Assembly (NCBI GenBank): GCA_021819825.1
Contig: JAKAEZ010000007.1
Coordinates: 1-64,000, forward strand
Reading direction: 5' to 3'
DNA: 64,000 nucleotides
Source: Planctomycetota bacterium
Lineage (GTDB): Bacteria; Planctomycetota; Phycisphaerae; WQYP01
Shown here: piece by piece, positions 38,866 to 49,001 of the stretch
How positions within the stretch are numbered: position 1 is the stretch's first letter
Layout of the letters: each line of letters starts with the position of its first letter
Position numbers and translations under genes: made by a program
The notes under the pieces: generated by a model
Database searches by the model: none
The model's input: only the letters and a program-made list of their open reading frames with translations
What the model was told of the DNA's origin: nothing

Positions 38866-41382
38866 CTACGCTTTCTTCATCACATTCTCAAACGTATCCC
38901 GATATTCTCCCCGACGTAGCACGGTGTCATAAAGGCCGACATCATCGCCTTCATGGCGGTTGATGCCGATGTATTGGAGGCTGGCGTCTTCGTAGCGCTT
39001 GAATTTGTATACTGCATCATTCATCAGGGCGCTATTAAATACGCCTAAGCTCACCAGAAGCTCAAAATCTTTTACTGACAGACCGGTCACCTTCTTAAAC
39101 AGCGACGGCTCCAGTTGCTTAATAACGTCCTTGAGGCAGCGTTCCCGGTAGTCCGTGAGATACATGAAAATGGGTATCCGCGTGGCGAACTTAATGAGCT
39201 TTTCCTGGATAAGCTTCCGTTTGCTCTTATACTCCTTTTCCTCTTCTGAAAGCGTTCGCTTTTCCGCGTCCGTCATGCTTTCATCATTCTTCTCCCGGCG
39301 GACCTTGTTAACGGCCTCGGATTTATTGATGATCGTTTCAATTTCCTGATTCAGATTGCGGAAGCCTTCAATGTTGCTAAGGGCCTCCATCGCGGCTGGG
39401 CTGGCCATGAGCCGCTGCAAAGTCGCGTTATCCACATTCACCAGCAACGCACTTTCCCACCGGCGGGCCAGCAGTGTGGCTGATGTACCGCTCAAGGCGA
39501 TATCAAGAACCCCCGCGGCATCAATTTGTTTCATCGAACTGCCATCATAAGCCAACACCGGCAGGAAGCTGATGAACTCCGCCACCTTCTTTTCAGGATT
39601 GCTTTCATCAATATTTAGGCGGCAACTGTAATCCGCAATCTGGCGTAAGGCCCGTTCCGGTGCAAAGTCAAAGACATAGCATTCCTGTTTAACAATCAGC
39701 TCGGCGTTGGGGGACTTGCCATCCGGGTTCCGCACGGTCCATGGCGACTGCACGCGGAAGGCGGCTTGAAAATAGGTTTCCGGGCTGGAAGAATTTCGCA
39801 ACATGAATATGCCGGTCCATGGCCGCACCGTCACGCCGGTGGTCAGCTTGCCGCAGGAAAGTGTAATGGTTTTGGTTTTTAGTGGTTCATCCATGGCCTT
39901 GAGCACTGGTGGCAGGGCCTTGACGCCCAGCCCCGCCCCGCTGCCCGCGGCCACAACGATTTTGTAATCTTGGTAGAAACGATTTTGCTTCTGCGCCAGC
40001 AGGTTCCGCATGGCGTGGCAGGAGGATACGCTGGGCAGGAACCAGAACGTGTGCGAGAGGATGTTCAGGAGCCGCACATCGGAAAACGGCATCGGCGGTT
40101 TTTTGGCCCCCAGTTTCAGGTTATCAACATTGGTTCCCTGAAAGGCACCCCGGATCAGATCCAGCCACTTCTGAACCTCATCCTGGTATGTGAATACCGC
40201 ATCCTCGCCCGATCCCTCGGCCAGGAAAAATGCGTTCAGGTCAAATTCATTGAATTCCCCCTGCTTGGCAATTTCCCTGATCGCGTCCGGTAGTTGATAG
40301 GTCATCAGCACCATGCGGGGCAGACAGGCGTACGGATTTTGATCACCTTTCCATGCTCCCTTGGCTCGCTGCTCATCAGAATAAGTCCAATTATAGACTT
40401 GTTCTTCAATGAACTCGCCCGACGCAATAGCCCGGAACGGCGTACCGGAAAGATAAAGATAAGCGCCGGTTTTGATCGGCATGATTGCTTCATTGAAATC
40501 CTCAATGCCTTGCCCCTCGCCAAGCTCAAGCTCCCGCGTGCCCTCAGCCGCAAAGAGATCCTTGGCGCTCTCCCGCCAGGCTCCATAGTGGTATTCATCC
40601 AGTATGACGCAATCCCAGGGTGTGTCATGCACCCACCGGTTTTTCGGCTTGATGCCGCCGGTGCTGGGGTTATGCCCCAGATAATCTTGAAATGACCCGA
40701 AGCAGACCAGCGGCTTAGATTTGTCCGCGGCTTCGTAAGCCAGTCCGCCGGGTTTGACAAACTGCCAGCCCTTGAAATCCACGTGCTGCGTAATGTCCGA
40801 CTCCCACGCGCTTTGCACCGCCGGCTTAAAGGTCAGCACCAGCACCCGCCGCCATTTCAATTTTCTGGCCAGTTGGTATGCGGCAAAAGTTTTGCCGAAA
40901 CGCATTTTGGCATTCCACAGAAAGTGCGGCGGCTGATTCCGGTTTTCTCCGCGGATACTGCTGAAATAGGCCGCTGTTTTCTCCACCGCCTCTGATTGCT
41001 CCGGCCGCATGGCAAAATCAAGGGTCCGGTTTTCCTCATTGAATTCGCCGGTTCGCAGAGCGATCACCGCCGCCTTGACGCGCTTTACTTCACATTTGAA
41101 CCATTCGCCTTCAGGATTCCGCACGCCCCGTTCGCGCAGCCAGCGATGGACGTCGTGATCGGTGAATACTGTACCGTCGCTGCGCATGGCTGATTCTTCC
41201 AGGACGATTTCGTAGGGCGGTTTTCCTGGCTTTTTTGTGGGATACTGTTGTGCGACACGCGTTTGCGCGTCCAGCGTGGTGTAGCCGACCTTGAGCAGCC
41301 CGGCGTATTGCGGGTTGCTGTCACTGTAGGCGTAAATCTTCGGCCGGAAGGCTGGCCTTGGTGGGAAGAAATCTTTATTCAC
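38866..41382 (-). CDS. DEAD/DEAH-box restriction helicase with GIY-YIG (T5orf172)-like N-terminal domain
   Basis: N-terminal KIYAYSDSNPQYAGLLKVGYTTLDAQTRVAQQ; WNAKMRFGKTFAAYQLARKL (Walker A-like), ILDEYHYG (DEYH box). GTG start at 41382, a few nt after GGAGG. Confidence 0.8.
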   Translation of the reverse strand: MNKDFFPPRPAFRPKIYAYSDSNPQYAGLLKVGYTTLDAQTRVAQQYPTKKPGKPPYEIVLEESAMRSDGTVFTDHDVHRWLRERGVRNPEGEWFKCEVKRVKAAVIALRTGEFNEENRTLDFAMRPEQSEAVEKTAAYFSSIRGENRNQPPHFLWNAKMRFGKTFAAYQLARKLKWRRVLVLTFKPAVQSAWESDITQHVDFKGWQFVKPGGLAYEAADKSKPLVCFGSFQDYLGHNPSTGGIKPKNRWVHDTPWDCVILDEYHYGAWRESAKDLFAAEGTRELELGEGQGIEDFNEAIMPIKTGAYLYLSGTPFRAIASGEFIEEQVYNWTYSDEQRAKGAWKGDQNPYACLPRMVLMTYQLPDAIREIAKQGEFNEFDLNAFFLAEGSGEDAVFTYQDEVQKWLDLIRGAFQGTNVDNLKLGAKKPPMPFSDVRLLNILSHTFWFLPSVSSCHAMRNLLAQKQNRFYQDYKIVVAAGSGAGLGVKALPPVLKAMDEPLKTKTITLSCGKLTTGVTVRPWTGIFMLRNSSSPETYFQAAFRVQSPWTVRNPDGKSPNAELIVKQECYVFDFAPERALRQIADYSCRLNIDESNPEKKVAEFISFLPVLAYDGSSMKQIDAAGVLDIALSGTSATLLARRWESALLVNVDNATLQRLMASPAAMEALSNIEGFRNLNQEIETIINKSEAVNKVRREKNDESMTDAEKRTLSEEEKEYKSKRKLIQEKLIKFATRIPIFMYLTDYRERCLKDVIKQLEPSLFKKVTGLSVKDFELLVSLGVFNSALMNDAVYKFKRYEDASLQYIGINRHEGDDVGLYDTVLRRGEYRDTFENVMKKA

Positions 41383-42880
41383 CGTTGGCCTCCATGGGGC
41401 GGATTTTTGATTCGATAAATGCGATCTCTTCACGGTCGAGTCCGTAGCGCTCATACAGTTTTTCATCGGTCCACTTCTGTGTCATATCGAGAATGGGGAT
41501 GAACGTAAACGTGTCGCGCGTGATGCCATGCGAGTACATGAACAGCGACATAAGGAAGCGGAAGAACTTGGTCTTCATGTAGGCGAGGAGGTTGCGAGCC
41601 TCGGTCTCGGTCGCGTAGCTCCCGAGGACGAGATAGGTTTCGGTGCAGACGGTGCCAGGTGGCAGTATATCCACACGCGCGAGGACTCGTCGCGATCCGT
41701 CGGTGCCGGGGTTGCCGGCGTGTTCGTGGCCCGAGCGGGAAGCAATGACCTTCCATTTGTCGATCATCTCCACACCAACTGTAATCTCACTGCGCTGATA
41801 CGGCCCCTTGCCCTTTTGCCAGTAAAGAGTTATGTCGCCAGCGTCCATCGGTTTTACATACGTCCGGAGGCCGAAGGGCTTGTAAGCGCAAACCTGCTCA
41901 TGCATCCGCCCTTCGCCTTTTTGGGCAATCTTTCTGATTATGGGGACAGCCTGGCCGTGCCGAACGAAGGTGTCAAACTCGTTGAGGCTCCGCTTTGAAG
42001 TCGCGCTGCCTCCGCCGCGCACGTTGGTGACCTCGCAGGGGCCATTGTAGTCCTTTTCCCACAGAAAATAGCAGATGCCGCCGGCAATGCTGACGCCCGG
42101 AAAAACTTCGTTCGCGTCTTCAAAGTCCACTATCTTGCGAATATGCGGGTCGTTGAGCATTTCCTCGCGGAAATCGTCCAAGCCCTTACCGCCCCCAAAC
42201 CATCGCGATGGGATAATCATGGTGAGGTAACGCGGGCTTAACTTTTTGGCCTGCTGCACAAATTTCTGGTAAATCGGTGATGCACTGCGGCCAAAGCCAC
42301 CGTCGCTTAACTGGTATGGCGGGTTGCCGATGATGACATCGAATTTCATCTTGAATATCTCCTCTGGCTTTTCCGTGTGGATGAAGCGGTAGGCGTGGCT
42401 TTCCAGCTCTTCGCCACGCTCGTAATTTTCCTGACTGGCACCGCAGAATACACAATGGGCGTTTTCCCATGTGTGCGCAACGCGCTCAAAAAGCACATTG
42501 CCGGCTTCGTTGTTAAAGCCGCTGCATACCGAATATTTCCCATTGGCGGCCTTGGAGCAATAGACGGAACGGCGGGATAAAAGGGCGGTTAATTCGGTAA
42601 TGGCCAGACCAAAAAGTTGTTTGGTAAAAATATGGTTTATCCGTTGCTGCCTGTCGGGTATCCGTTTTTCCAGCCCGGCGTTGAGGCGTTTGGCGATTTC
42701 CCGCAGGAATACGCCGGTCTTACAGACCGGATCAAGAAACGTGGCTTGGGGATCGCTCCAAAGTTCTTCAGGCAGCAGATTGAGAATATCGTTGGCCACC
42801 TGCGGGGGCGTAAAAACCTCATCGCTGCTGAGGTTTGCCAGGCAAGTCAGTACGTCCGGATTGTAGTTATTCTTGTCCAT
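41375..42880 (-). CDS. Eco57I-like N6-adenine DNA methyltransferase
   Basis: NDEVFTPPQ-like N-terminus (SSDEVFTPPQVANDILNLLPEELW), FDVIIGNPPYQLSDGGFGRSASPIYQKFVQQAKKL (NPPY). Confidence 0.9.
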   Translation of the reverse strand: MDKNNYNPDVLTCLANLSSDEVFTPPQVANDILNLLPEELWSDPQATFLDPVCKTGVFLREIAKRLNAGLEKRIPDRQQRINHIFTKQLFGLAITELTALLSRRSVYCSKAANGKYSVCSGFNNEAGNVLFERVAHTWENAHCVFCGASQENYERGEELESHAYRFIHTEKPEEIFKMKFDVIIGNPPYQLSDGGFGRSASPIYQKFVQQAKKLSPRYLTMIIPSRWFGGGKGLDDFREEMLNDPHIRKIVDFEDANEVFPGVSIAGGICYFLWEKDYNGPCEVTNVRGGGSATSKRSLNEFDTFVRHGQAVPIIRKIAQKGEGRMHEQVCAYKPFGLRTYVKPMDAGDITLYWQKGKGPYQRSEITVGVEMIDKWKVIASRSGHEHAGNPGTDGSRRVLARVDILPPGTVCTETYLVLGSYATETEARNLLAYMKTKFFRFLMSLFMYSHGITRDTFTFIPILDMTQKWTDEKLYERYGLDREEIAFIESKIRPMEANGE

Positions 42881-43517
42881 CGGCCAACCTCAAATAATGG
42901 GTCAGGGGATAATCACGAATCGGTTCCGGGAAATAGGCTTCTTCGCCCAAATCAGAGAACAGCGGTTTTCCTTTTATCCCGGCAAATGACAATAACTCAT
43001 GAAATTCAAAATCGCGGCGCTTCACCATGCTGCCATTTACCAATGACCATTCGGAAAAGATAATGGGGTGCGGGGGGTGCGGCTGGTCCCCGACGGTTTT
43101 CAGTGAGAGCGCATCGCCGTGGATAATATTCCGCTGGAGAACGAATTGGATCGACGCCGCCAACGCTTCACTGAGCTGCCCCGGAAATTTTGTTTTCACT
43201 ATTTCCAGCAACCGCCGACGACATTCGGTCACGTTGTCCAACAGCAGATCAATACCGTAGATGGATGTGACCGCCAGCAGGGTGTAGCGTTCCAATTCAA
43301 TGGGGCTTTGCCGATAGCGGCTTTCCACGACGCCAAGTTTGCGGGTAAGTATCTCGGCAAGGAAGTTACCCGTGCCGCAGGCCGGTTCGAGGAAGCGCGA
43401 GTCGATTCGCTCGGTTTCATGCTTCACCATATCCAGCATGGCGTTGACCTCGCGCTGGCTGGTAAAAACTTCGCCATGGTCCGCGACCCGTTTTTTTGAG
43501 ACGATCTGTCCGATCAT
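42867..43517 (-). CDS. Second N6-MTase-like subunit (motif I present, no NPPY seen)
   Basis: KKRVADHGEVFTSQREVNAMLDMVKHETERIDSRFLEPACGTGNFLAEILTRKL; overlaps the next gene by 14 bp. Confidence 0.85.
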   Translation of the reverse strand: MIGQIVSKKRVADHGEVFTSQREVNAMLDMVKHETERIDSRFLEPACGTGNFLAEILTRKLGVVESRYRQSPIELERYTLLAVTSIYGIDLLLDNVTECRRRLLEIVKTKFPGQLSEALAASIQFVLQRNIIHGDALSLKTVGDQPHPPHPIIFSEWSLVNGSMVKRRDFEFHELLSFAGIKGKPLFSDLGEEAYFPEPIRDYPLTHYLRLADGQE

Positions 43518-43985
43518 CCAGAGCCTTTCTTTGGTTCGGTTGCCGTTCGCGCCCGCCCAGGGAACTACCAGAACCCACCAGGCCGGGCGTCCTTCGAGCA
43601 GCGTTGATCAACAGCGGGAATTGTACCGCTTTGGTCTGTGTTACGCGAGCCGCGGGGTGCCGATAGCGGTGATCAGCGCATGCGATAATTCATCTCGCGT
43701 ATGATATCTGCGTGGTCACCAGTGCTACGTTAGCTCGGTCATAATCTCCCCCGAATTCCGCAGGGTTATCAAGCGGCTGGAATCGCGGCGGAAGACCCAA
43801 AAATAGAATTGCCAGAATACACGTCAAGATGCAATCGTTTTCTGGCGGGATTTTTCCGGACATTGCGGAACCGTTGATTTTCCCTGCCTTGGTGTACATC
43901 TGCACGGTCGCCGCTGGATGCCAGAAATGCGCCCGGAATTTCTGCCTGTCAACGTCTGTGATACTTCCTCGGTGGCCCCTGCAAT

Positions 43986-44396
43986 GTGTTGGGGCGTTTT
44001 TGGAGAATCCCTATGCGTAACACCACCTCGAAAGTTTGCAGGCAATCCCCGCCCAAGCAGGAACCAAGTTCCATCCACCGGTTCGTGAATGGCGACCGCC
44101 ATGCGGTTGATTGCGATAGCACAAAATGCTATCATGCCTCCACGGCAAAAGTGGAGATGACTGCGGCCGCGATGGCCGACTTTGGCGAGTTGCCCAAGGG
44201 CATTCGGGATCGCGTTTTGGCGGTGACGCTGAGGTTGGCAAACTGGCCGGAAGTAAGCGGAGCCAAGCCCCTGCGGGGCGAAGTGGCTGGTGCGTTTCGT
44301 GTTCGCACCGGCGTCTACCGGATTGTCTTCCGGCCACACGGCGACCGTGTCGTGATTGAAGCTATCGGCCACCGTAAGGATGTCTACGAGGATTAA
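43986..44396 (+). CDS. RelE/ParE superfamily toxin (true start likely about 44.1 kb)
   Basis: AAAMADFGELPKGIRDRVLAVTLRLANWPEVSGAKPLRGEVAGAFRVRTGVYRIVFRPHGDRVVIEAIGHRKDVYED. Confidence 0.75.
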   Translation: MLGRFWRIPMRNTTSKVCRQSPPKQEPSSIHRFVNGDRHAVDCDSTKCYHASTAKVEMTAAAMADFGELPKGIRDRVLAVTLRLANWPEVSGAKPLRGEVAGAFRVRTGVYRIVFRPHGDRVVIEAIGHRKDVYED

Positions 44397-44400
44397 TACT

Positions 44401-44760
44401 ATGCTGGCAGAAGTGGAAAATAAGAAGCGGAGTAACACCGGGACTCTGACCGTCAACGGCAAGAACTTTGTTCTGGTTCCGGCATCGGAGTACCGCGCCC
44501 TGATTCGCCGCGCATCGGCCAGTGACGCACGATTGCCCCCCAAACCTAAGCCGCAGGCAAACGGCAACTATGATGCCATTGCCACCATGCGGGCGATAAT
44601 CGCGCGCGATCTCATCCGCGACCGCCGGAAGGCCAAACTTTCCCAGCGGGATCTGGCGCTGGCCGCCAAGGTTCCGCAATCCACCGTTGCCCGAATTGAA
44701 TCCGGCAAGTTCAGCCCGCGGCCAGGAACACTGAAAAAACTGTATTCTGTCATGCGTTGA
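44401..44760 (+). CDS. XRE-family antitoxin paired with the RelE-like toxin
   Basis: IRDRRKAKLSQRDLALAAKVPQSTVARIESGKFSPRPGTLKKL HTH; starts 5 nt after the toxin stop. Confidence 0.8.
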   Translation: MLAEVENKKRSNTGTLTVNGKNFVLVPASEYRALIRRASASDARLPPKPKPQANGNYDAIATMRAIIARDLIRDRRKAKLSQRDLALAAKVPQSTVARIESGKFSPRPGTLKKLYSVMR

Positions 44761-45051
44761 ATAAGCCACCCGATTCGCGCCTGTGACAAATGCCCCTATA
44801 ACCTGTCACCTGTATCCCAATTTGATCCGTGCTAAGTGAAAACGACTCGCGCCGCCGCGGCGCTCCACACATTTTAAGTGGTGCGCCGCACCGCACCTCA
44901 TTAAGGCTACGGTCCCGCGCGGGGATCTCATTACTCGTTGTTCATTGAGCGCAGCCCCGCCAATCAAATTACCGGCTTAGCCGATTGCGGAAATGCGCCC
45001 GTCACCTCGTCCGGTTACGGTATGCGGGACCTTTGGGATAGAATATGGGTT

Positions 45052-45717
45052 ATGGCGCGGATAAAAATTAAGATTTGTGGTATTACACGGCGTGAGGATG
45101 CTTTGGCGGCGTTGGAGGCGGGGGCGGATTTTATTGGATTGAATCTGTTTGCCGGGCCGCGGAAAATTACAGTTTTACAGGCGGCGGAAATTCTCGCGGG
45201 TGTCGGTGATGCTGGTGCGGCGGTGGCGCTGGTTGACTTGAGCACGGCGGACGATTTTGCGGCAGCGAATCAGTTGGCCCAAGAGTATGGCGTGCGGACT
45301 TTTCAGCTTTATGGGGATTTGGCCAACGTGCGATGTTTGCCGGGGGCTGATGTGCATTATTGGCCGGTATTTCGTATCGCCCAACGCGCTGATTTGCGGT
45401 CACTTACGGCAGCTTTACCGCAAATGCCGTTCCCGGCCGGTGCCATACTGCTGGATGCTTATTCCCCGCGCGGCCATGGCGGCACCGGTGAGCAGATTGA
45501 TCTATCTTGGATCTCTGAAGCACAAAAGGCTGACGAACTGCGTACCTTGCCGCCCATTATCCTCGCCGGCGGCCTGACCGCCGAAAATGTCGCACACGCC
45601 ATAAACACGGTGCATCCCGCGGCAGTAGATGTTTCCAGCGGCGTGGAAGTGGCAGGGCAACCCGGCATAAAAGATCATGCCAGAATGCGCGCATTTATCA
45701 AGGCCGTTGGCTTGTGA
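45052..45717 (+). CDS. trpF: Phosphoribosylanthranilate isomerase
   Basis: KIKICGITRREDALAALEAGADFIGLN...LLDAYSPRGHGGTGEQIDLSWI...PIILAGGLTAENV...VDVSSGVEVAGQPGIKD. Confidence 0.93.
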   Translation: MARIKIKICGITRREDALAALEAGADFIGLNLFAGPRKITVLQAAEILAGVGDAGAAVALVDLSTADDFAAANQLAQEYGVRTFQLYGDLANVRCLPGADVHYWPVFRIAQRADLRSLTAALPQMPFPAGAILLDAYSPRGHGGTGEQIDLSWISEAQKADELRTLPPIILAGGLTAENVAHAINTVHPAAVDVSSGVEVAGQPGIKDHARMRAFIKAVGL

Positions 45718-45784
45718 TATAATTCATAGCTTATATCCGTTCAGCCAGTAGCCGCTGCCGGATGGGTTTGAACAGGATAGGTTT

Positions 45785-46705
45785 GTGACTGCTCCCATTT
45801 CATTACCGTTAGCCGTTGCGGAAAACCGCCCCGATTACATGCAGCCGGGCCGCAAGCCATCCTGGTTGAAAGTGAAACTTCCCGCAGGCCCCGGTTACAC
45901 GCACGTGCGGGGAATTATCGACGAGCATCGCCTGCACACCGTTTGCGAATCCGCCAAGTGCCCGAACATGGGAGAGTGCTGGGGTCGGGGTACCGCGACG
46001 ATTATGATTTTAGGGGATGTCTGCACGCGGAGTTGCGGATTTTGTCATATTAAAACCGGCCGCCCCCCCATTTTGGACCTTGATGAACCGCGCCGCGTGG
46101 CCCAGTCGGCAGCGATTATGAAACTGCGGCACATTGTTATTACCTCGGTGAATCGCGATGAACTCAAAGACGGCGGCTCAACCATCTGGGCACAAAGCAT
46201 CCTGGGCGTGCGGGAAGCGTCGCCGAGTACCACCATTGAAGTGTTAATTCCGGATTTTTGCGGGCACTGGGATGATCTGAACCGCGTGCTGGACGCCCGT
46301 CCCGACATTCTGAACCATAACATAGAGACAGTCCCCAGCCAATATTTCCGTGTCCGCCCGCAAGCCAAATATGCCCGATCCCTGGAACTGCTGCGTCGGG
46401 CGAAAGAACGGGGCTTTACCACCAAAACAGGGTTAATGCTAGGCATCGGCGAAACCGATACTGAACTCGAGCAAACACTGAAAGACATTCGCGCAGTCAA
46501 TGTGGACATCCTCACACTGGGGCAATATCTGCAACCCACGCGCGAACACTTGCCCATTGATCGCTGGGTAACGCCAGAACAGTTTGCCCACTGGAAATCA
46601 GTGGGGCTTAACCTCGGATTTTCCGTCGTCGAATCCGGCCCGCTGGTACGCTCCAGCTACCACGCCGACGAACAAGCCGCCAAAACCGTCCCCGCCTCCG
46701 CGTAA
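45785..46705 (+). CDS. lipA: Lipoyl synthase
   Basis: [36 protein letters not shown] radical-SAM and auxiliary cluster motifs; GTG start. Confidence 0.96.
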   Translation: MTAPISLPLAVAENRPDYMQPGRKPSWLKVKLPAGPGYTHVRGIIDEHRLHTVCESAKCPNMGECWGRGTATIMILGDVCTRSCGFCHIKTGRPPILDLDEPRRVAQSAAIMKLRHIVITSVNRDELKDGGSTIWAQSILGVREASPSTTIEVLIPDFCGHWDDLNRVLDARPDILNHNIETVPSQYFRVRPQAKYARSLELLRRAKERGFTTKTGLMLGIGETDTELEQTLKDIRAVNVDILTLGQYLQPTREHLPIDRWVTPEQFAHWKSVGLNLGFSVVESGPLVRSSYHADEQAAKTVPASA

Positions 46706-46882
46706 GCCACCGTCCAATCCCTTCGAGAAACGGCGTACACGCTCATAAGACGCGGTATTCACGGACCCAACACAGGGAGGGGAACTCGTCTCGCAGGAAA
46801 TTACCCCCGGGCGGCGCTGAGCCTCTCTATCGAATGACCCAAGTGAAGCCACATGATCTCGATGCTCGCCAAGCCCCGGGGT

Positions 46883-47045
46883 GTGGCAATTTTTCCGGGC
46901 GGGGTCAATATCGTTGTTTAATGGGCGGGATCGCGTCGGTGATATCCGGAACTGTCGGCTGCGGCGGGTGCCCTTTCCGCGACGCGGCGGCACATTAAAT
47001 GTGCCGGCTAACATCACGGATGAGGTCGCCCGGAAAAATTGCCAC
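46883..47045. mobile_element. Possible small non-autonomous element bounded by 19-bp perfect inverted repeats
   Basis: GTGGCAATTTTTCCGGGCG (46883-46901) / CGCCCGGAAAAATTGCCAC (47027-47045). Contains CGGCACATT-A-AATGTGCCG inverted repeat (46988-47006). Confidence 0.5.
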
Positions 47046-47403
47046 GCCCAAGCCCCGAATGGTATAGCTCCGCCGCTGGCCGGAAAATAGATTTGGCGTA
47101 CAATTTCCGCTTATGGTCAACTATCGAACTAAACTCGAACCCACTTGGATATCCGGCGATTCAGTGGGCTTGCCATCATGGAAACCCGGCATGCTTCACC
47201 ATCGCCAGTCGCCTGGAACAGAACCTGGCGCTTAGCCAACTTTTCCTTTTTGCCCCGCATTGAGCCTGCCTCCGCGACAACCAGCCCGCCCACCACCGAG
47301 ATGCCATACTGTCGCCGGAACCTGGAATTTGGAACACGTTAATTTGCAACGAACAAGCGGAGGCGTCGCCTTTTTTCTTGCCTCTGAGCCTCTTGGCATC
47401 CGT

Positions 47404-48972
47404 TCAGTGGTTCTGCATTTGAAAAGAATCGAAATCGGCCTTGATACGCGTGCCACGCAGGTCTTGTACGCACAGGCCGGCGAAGGCTCCGGTGAAGCCG
47501 CCCGCATAATCCGCGGAAAGTTTGGTAAAGTCGCAGATTACTGGAAAAGCGTGCCATATCCGGCCGTCATCAGAGGCGTGGAATTCAAGGGTCTCATCAC
47601 GTATGATCGCCTTTAGAAATACTCTCGACCAATCGGAAATCGCGATCTGGCATTGCGAATGTTCAAGATATACGCCGGCATCCGTCTGCACGATGCCGAC
47701 AACTTTTCCGAGCTTTTCATCATGCGTTACCCGCAAATAATAGTGATGGCGGGAATCGTAATAAATGATCAGCCCCGCACATTGGGAATAATGCTCCGGT
47801 TCAAATTCCAGCACGCATTGCACGGTCACGTTAAAACTTTGCACCCGCTGTGCCAGCAGACTTTGTTGAAACAGGCTATGCGGGGATTCACGGCCACGCA
47901 AACGAAGAAATCCGGGGCGCTCGGTGGTGCTGATCCAATCCGGCGCCGTCGGCTGGCGCAAAGATTGCCAATGCGGACTTAGCTGCGGGGAATTAAAATC
48001 GTCGCAGTCCGGTTCCGTGGGCCAGGGATGGGGATTTATTTCCTCCGGCACATCGCACTGATTCTGCGGATCAGTTCCACCCGATTTTAAGCGTAGCCAA
48101 TGGTCGGTTGACCAGATTACTTCTTGAATGGCGGTTTCACGGCCCAACGGGCAGCGCCGATACGGGTACAAGGGGCGGCTGCACAAATGCGCCAAATACC
48201 AGCGTCCTGATTGCGTTTGTATCAGTTCACCATGCCCGGCTTTTTGCAGCGCGACTCCGGGACTTTTTCGGCTTGTCAGCACCAGGGGTTGCGGGTCAAT
48301 GTCATAGGGGCCGCAGATGGATCGCGATCGTGCCATGGAAATGCCATGGTTCCAATCGGTGCCACCCTCGGCAAGCATGAGGTAATAGAAGTCGTTGGCT
48401 TTATAGATATTGGGTCCCTCTATCAGAGGCACCTTGCGGAAGATATTAAACATCGGGCCGATGAGTCGTCGTTCTGTTGGGGAATATTCCTGTAGAACGA
48501 TTCCAGCAAATCGCGAACGATCCGGCCGGTGGTTCCATTGCACATTGACCACCCACTTGCGGCCATCGTCATCATGAAACAGCGAAGGGTCAAAACCGCT
48601 GGAATTAAGAAAAATCGGTTCAGACCATGGGCCGGTAATTTCCGGTGCCGTGACCAGGTAATTATGGACATCTCTAAATGCCCCCACCCGGTTCCGCACA
48701 ATGGTGTATACAAGATAGTAGACGCCGTCGTGCATGCTTAGCGCCGGTGCCCAGATCCCACCGGAATCCGGTATGCCGGTCATATCCAACTGACTTTTGC
48801 GTGTTAAACCGTGGCCCAGCATCCGCCAGTTCACCAGATCACGGGAATGATAAAGCGCCACACCCGGGAACCATTCAAAGGTGCTGGTGGCGAGATAATA
48901 GTCGTCGCCCACCCGCAAAAAACTGGGATCCGGGTTAAAACCCCGCAATACCGGGTTCTGCAGTTGCATCAT
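47404..48972 (-). CDS. GH43 family glycosidase (beta-xylosidase-like)
   Basis: QNPVLRGFNPDPSFLRVGDDYYLATSTFEWFPGVALYHSRDLVNWRMLGH; GGIWAPALSMHDGVYYLVYT. Confidence 0.9.
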   Translation of the reverse strand: MMQLQNPVLRGFNPDPSFLRVGDDYYLATSTFEWFPGVALYHSRDLVNWRMLGHGLTRKSQLDMTGIPDSGGIWAPALSMHDGVYYLVYTIVRNRVGAFRDVHNYLVTAPEITGPWSEPIFLNSSGFDPSLFHDDDGRKWVVNVQWNHRPDRSRFAGIVLQEYSPTERRLIGPMFNIFRKVPLIEGPNIYKANDFYYLMLAEGGTDWNHGISMARSRSICGPYDIDPQPLVLTSRKSPGVALQKAGHGELIQTQSGRWYLAHLCSRPLYPYRRCPLGRETAIQEVIWSTDHWLRLKSGGTDPQNQCDVPEEINPHPWPTEPDCDDFNSPQLSPHWQSLRQPTAPDWISTTERPGFLRLRGRESPHSLFQQSLLAQRVQSFNVTVQCVLEFEPEHYSQCAGLIIYYDSRHHYYLRVTHDEKLGKVVGIVQTDAGVYLEHSQCQIAISDWSRVFLKAIIRDETLEFHASDDGRIWHAFPVICDFTKLSADYAGGFTGAFAGLCVQDLRGTRIKADFDSFQMQNH

Positions 48973-49001
48973 GGTATGATTCCATCAGGCCGCCAAGGCG
49001 A

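Noticed and set aside
43824-44567. 247-aa minus-strand ORF
   Set aside because: Antisense to the RelE/XRE module, no family-like motifs.
47260-47616. 118-aa plus-strand ORF
   Set aside because: Largely antisense to the 3' end of the GH43 gene; no domain recognised.
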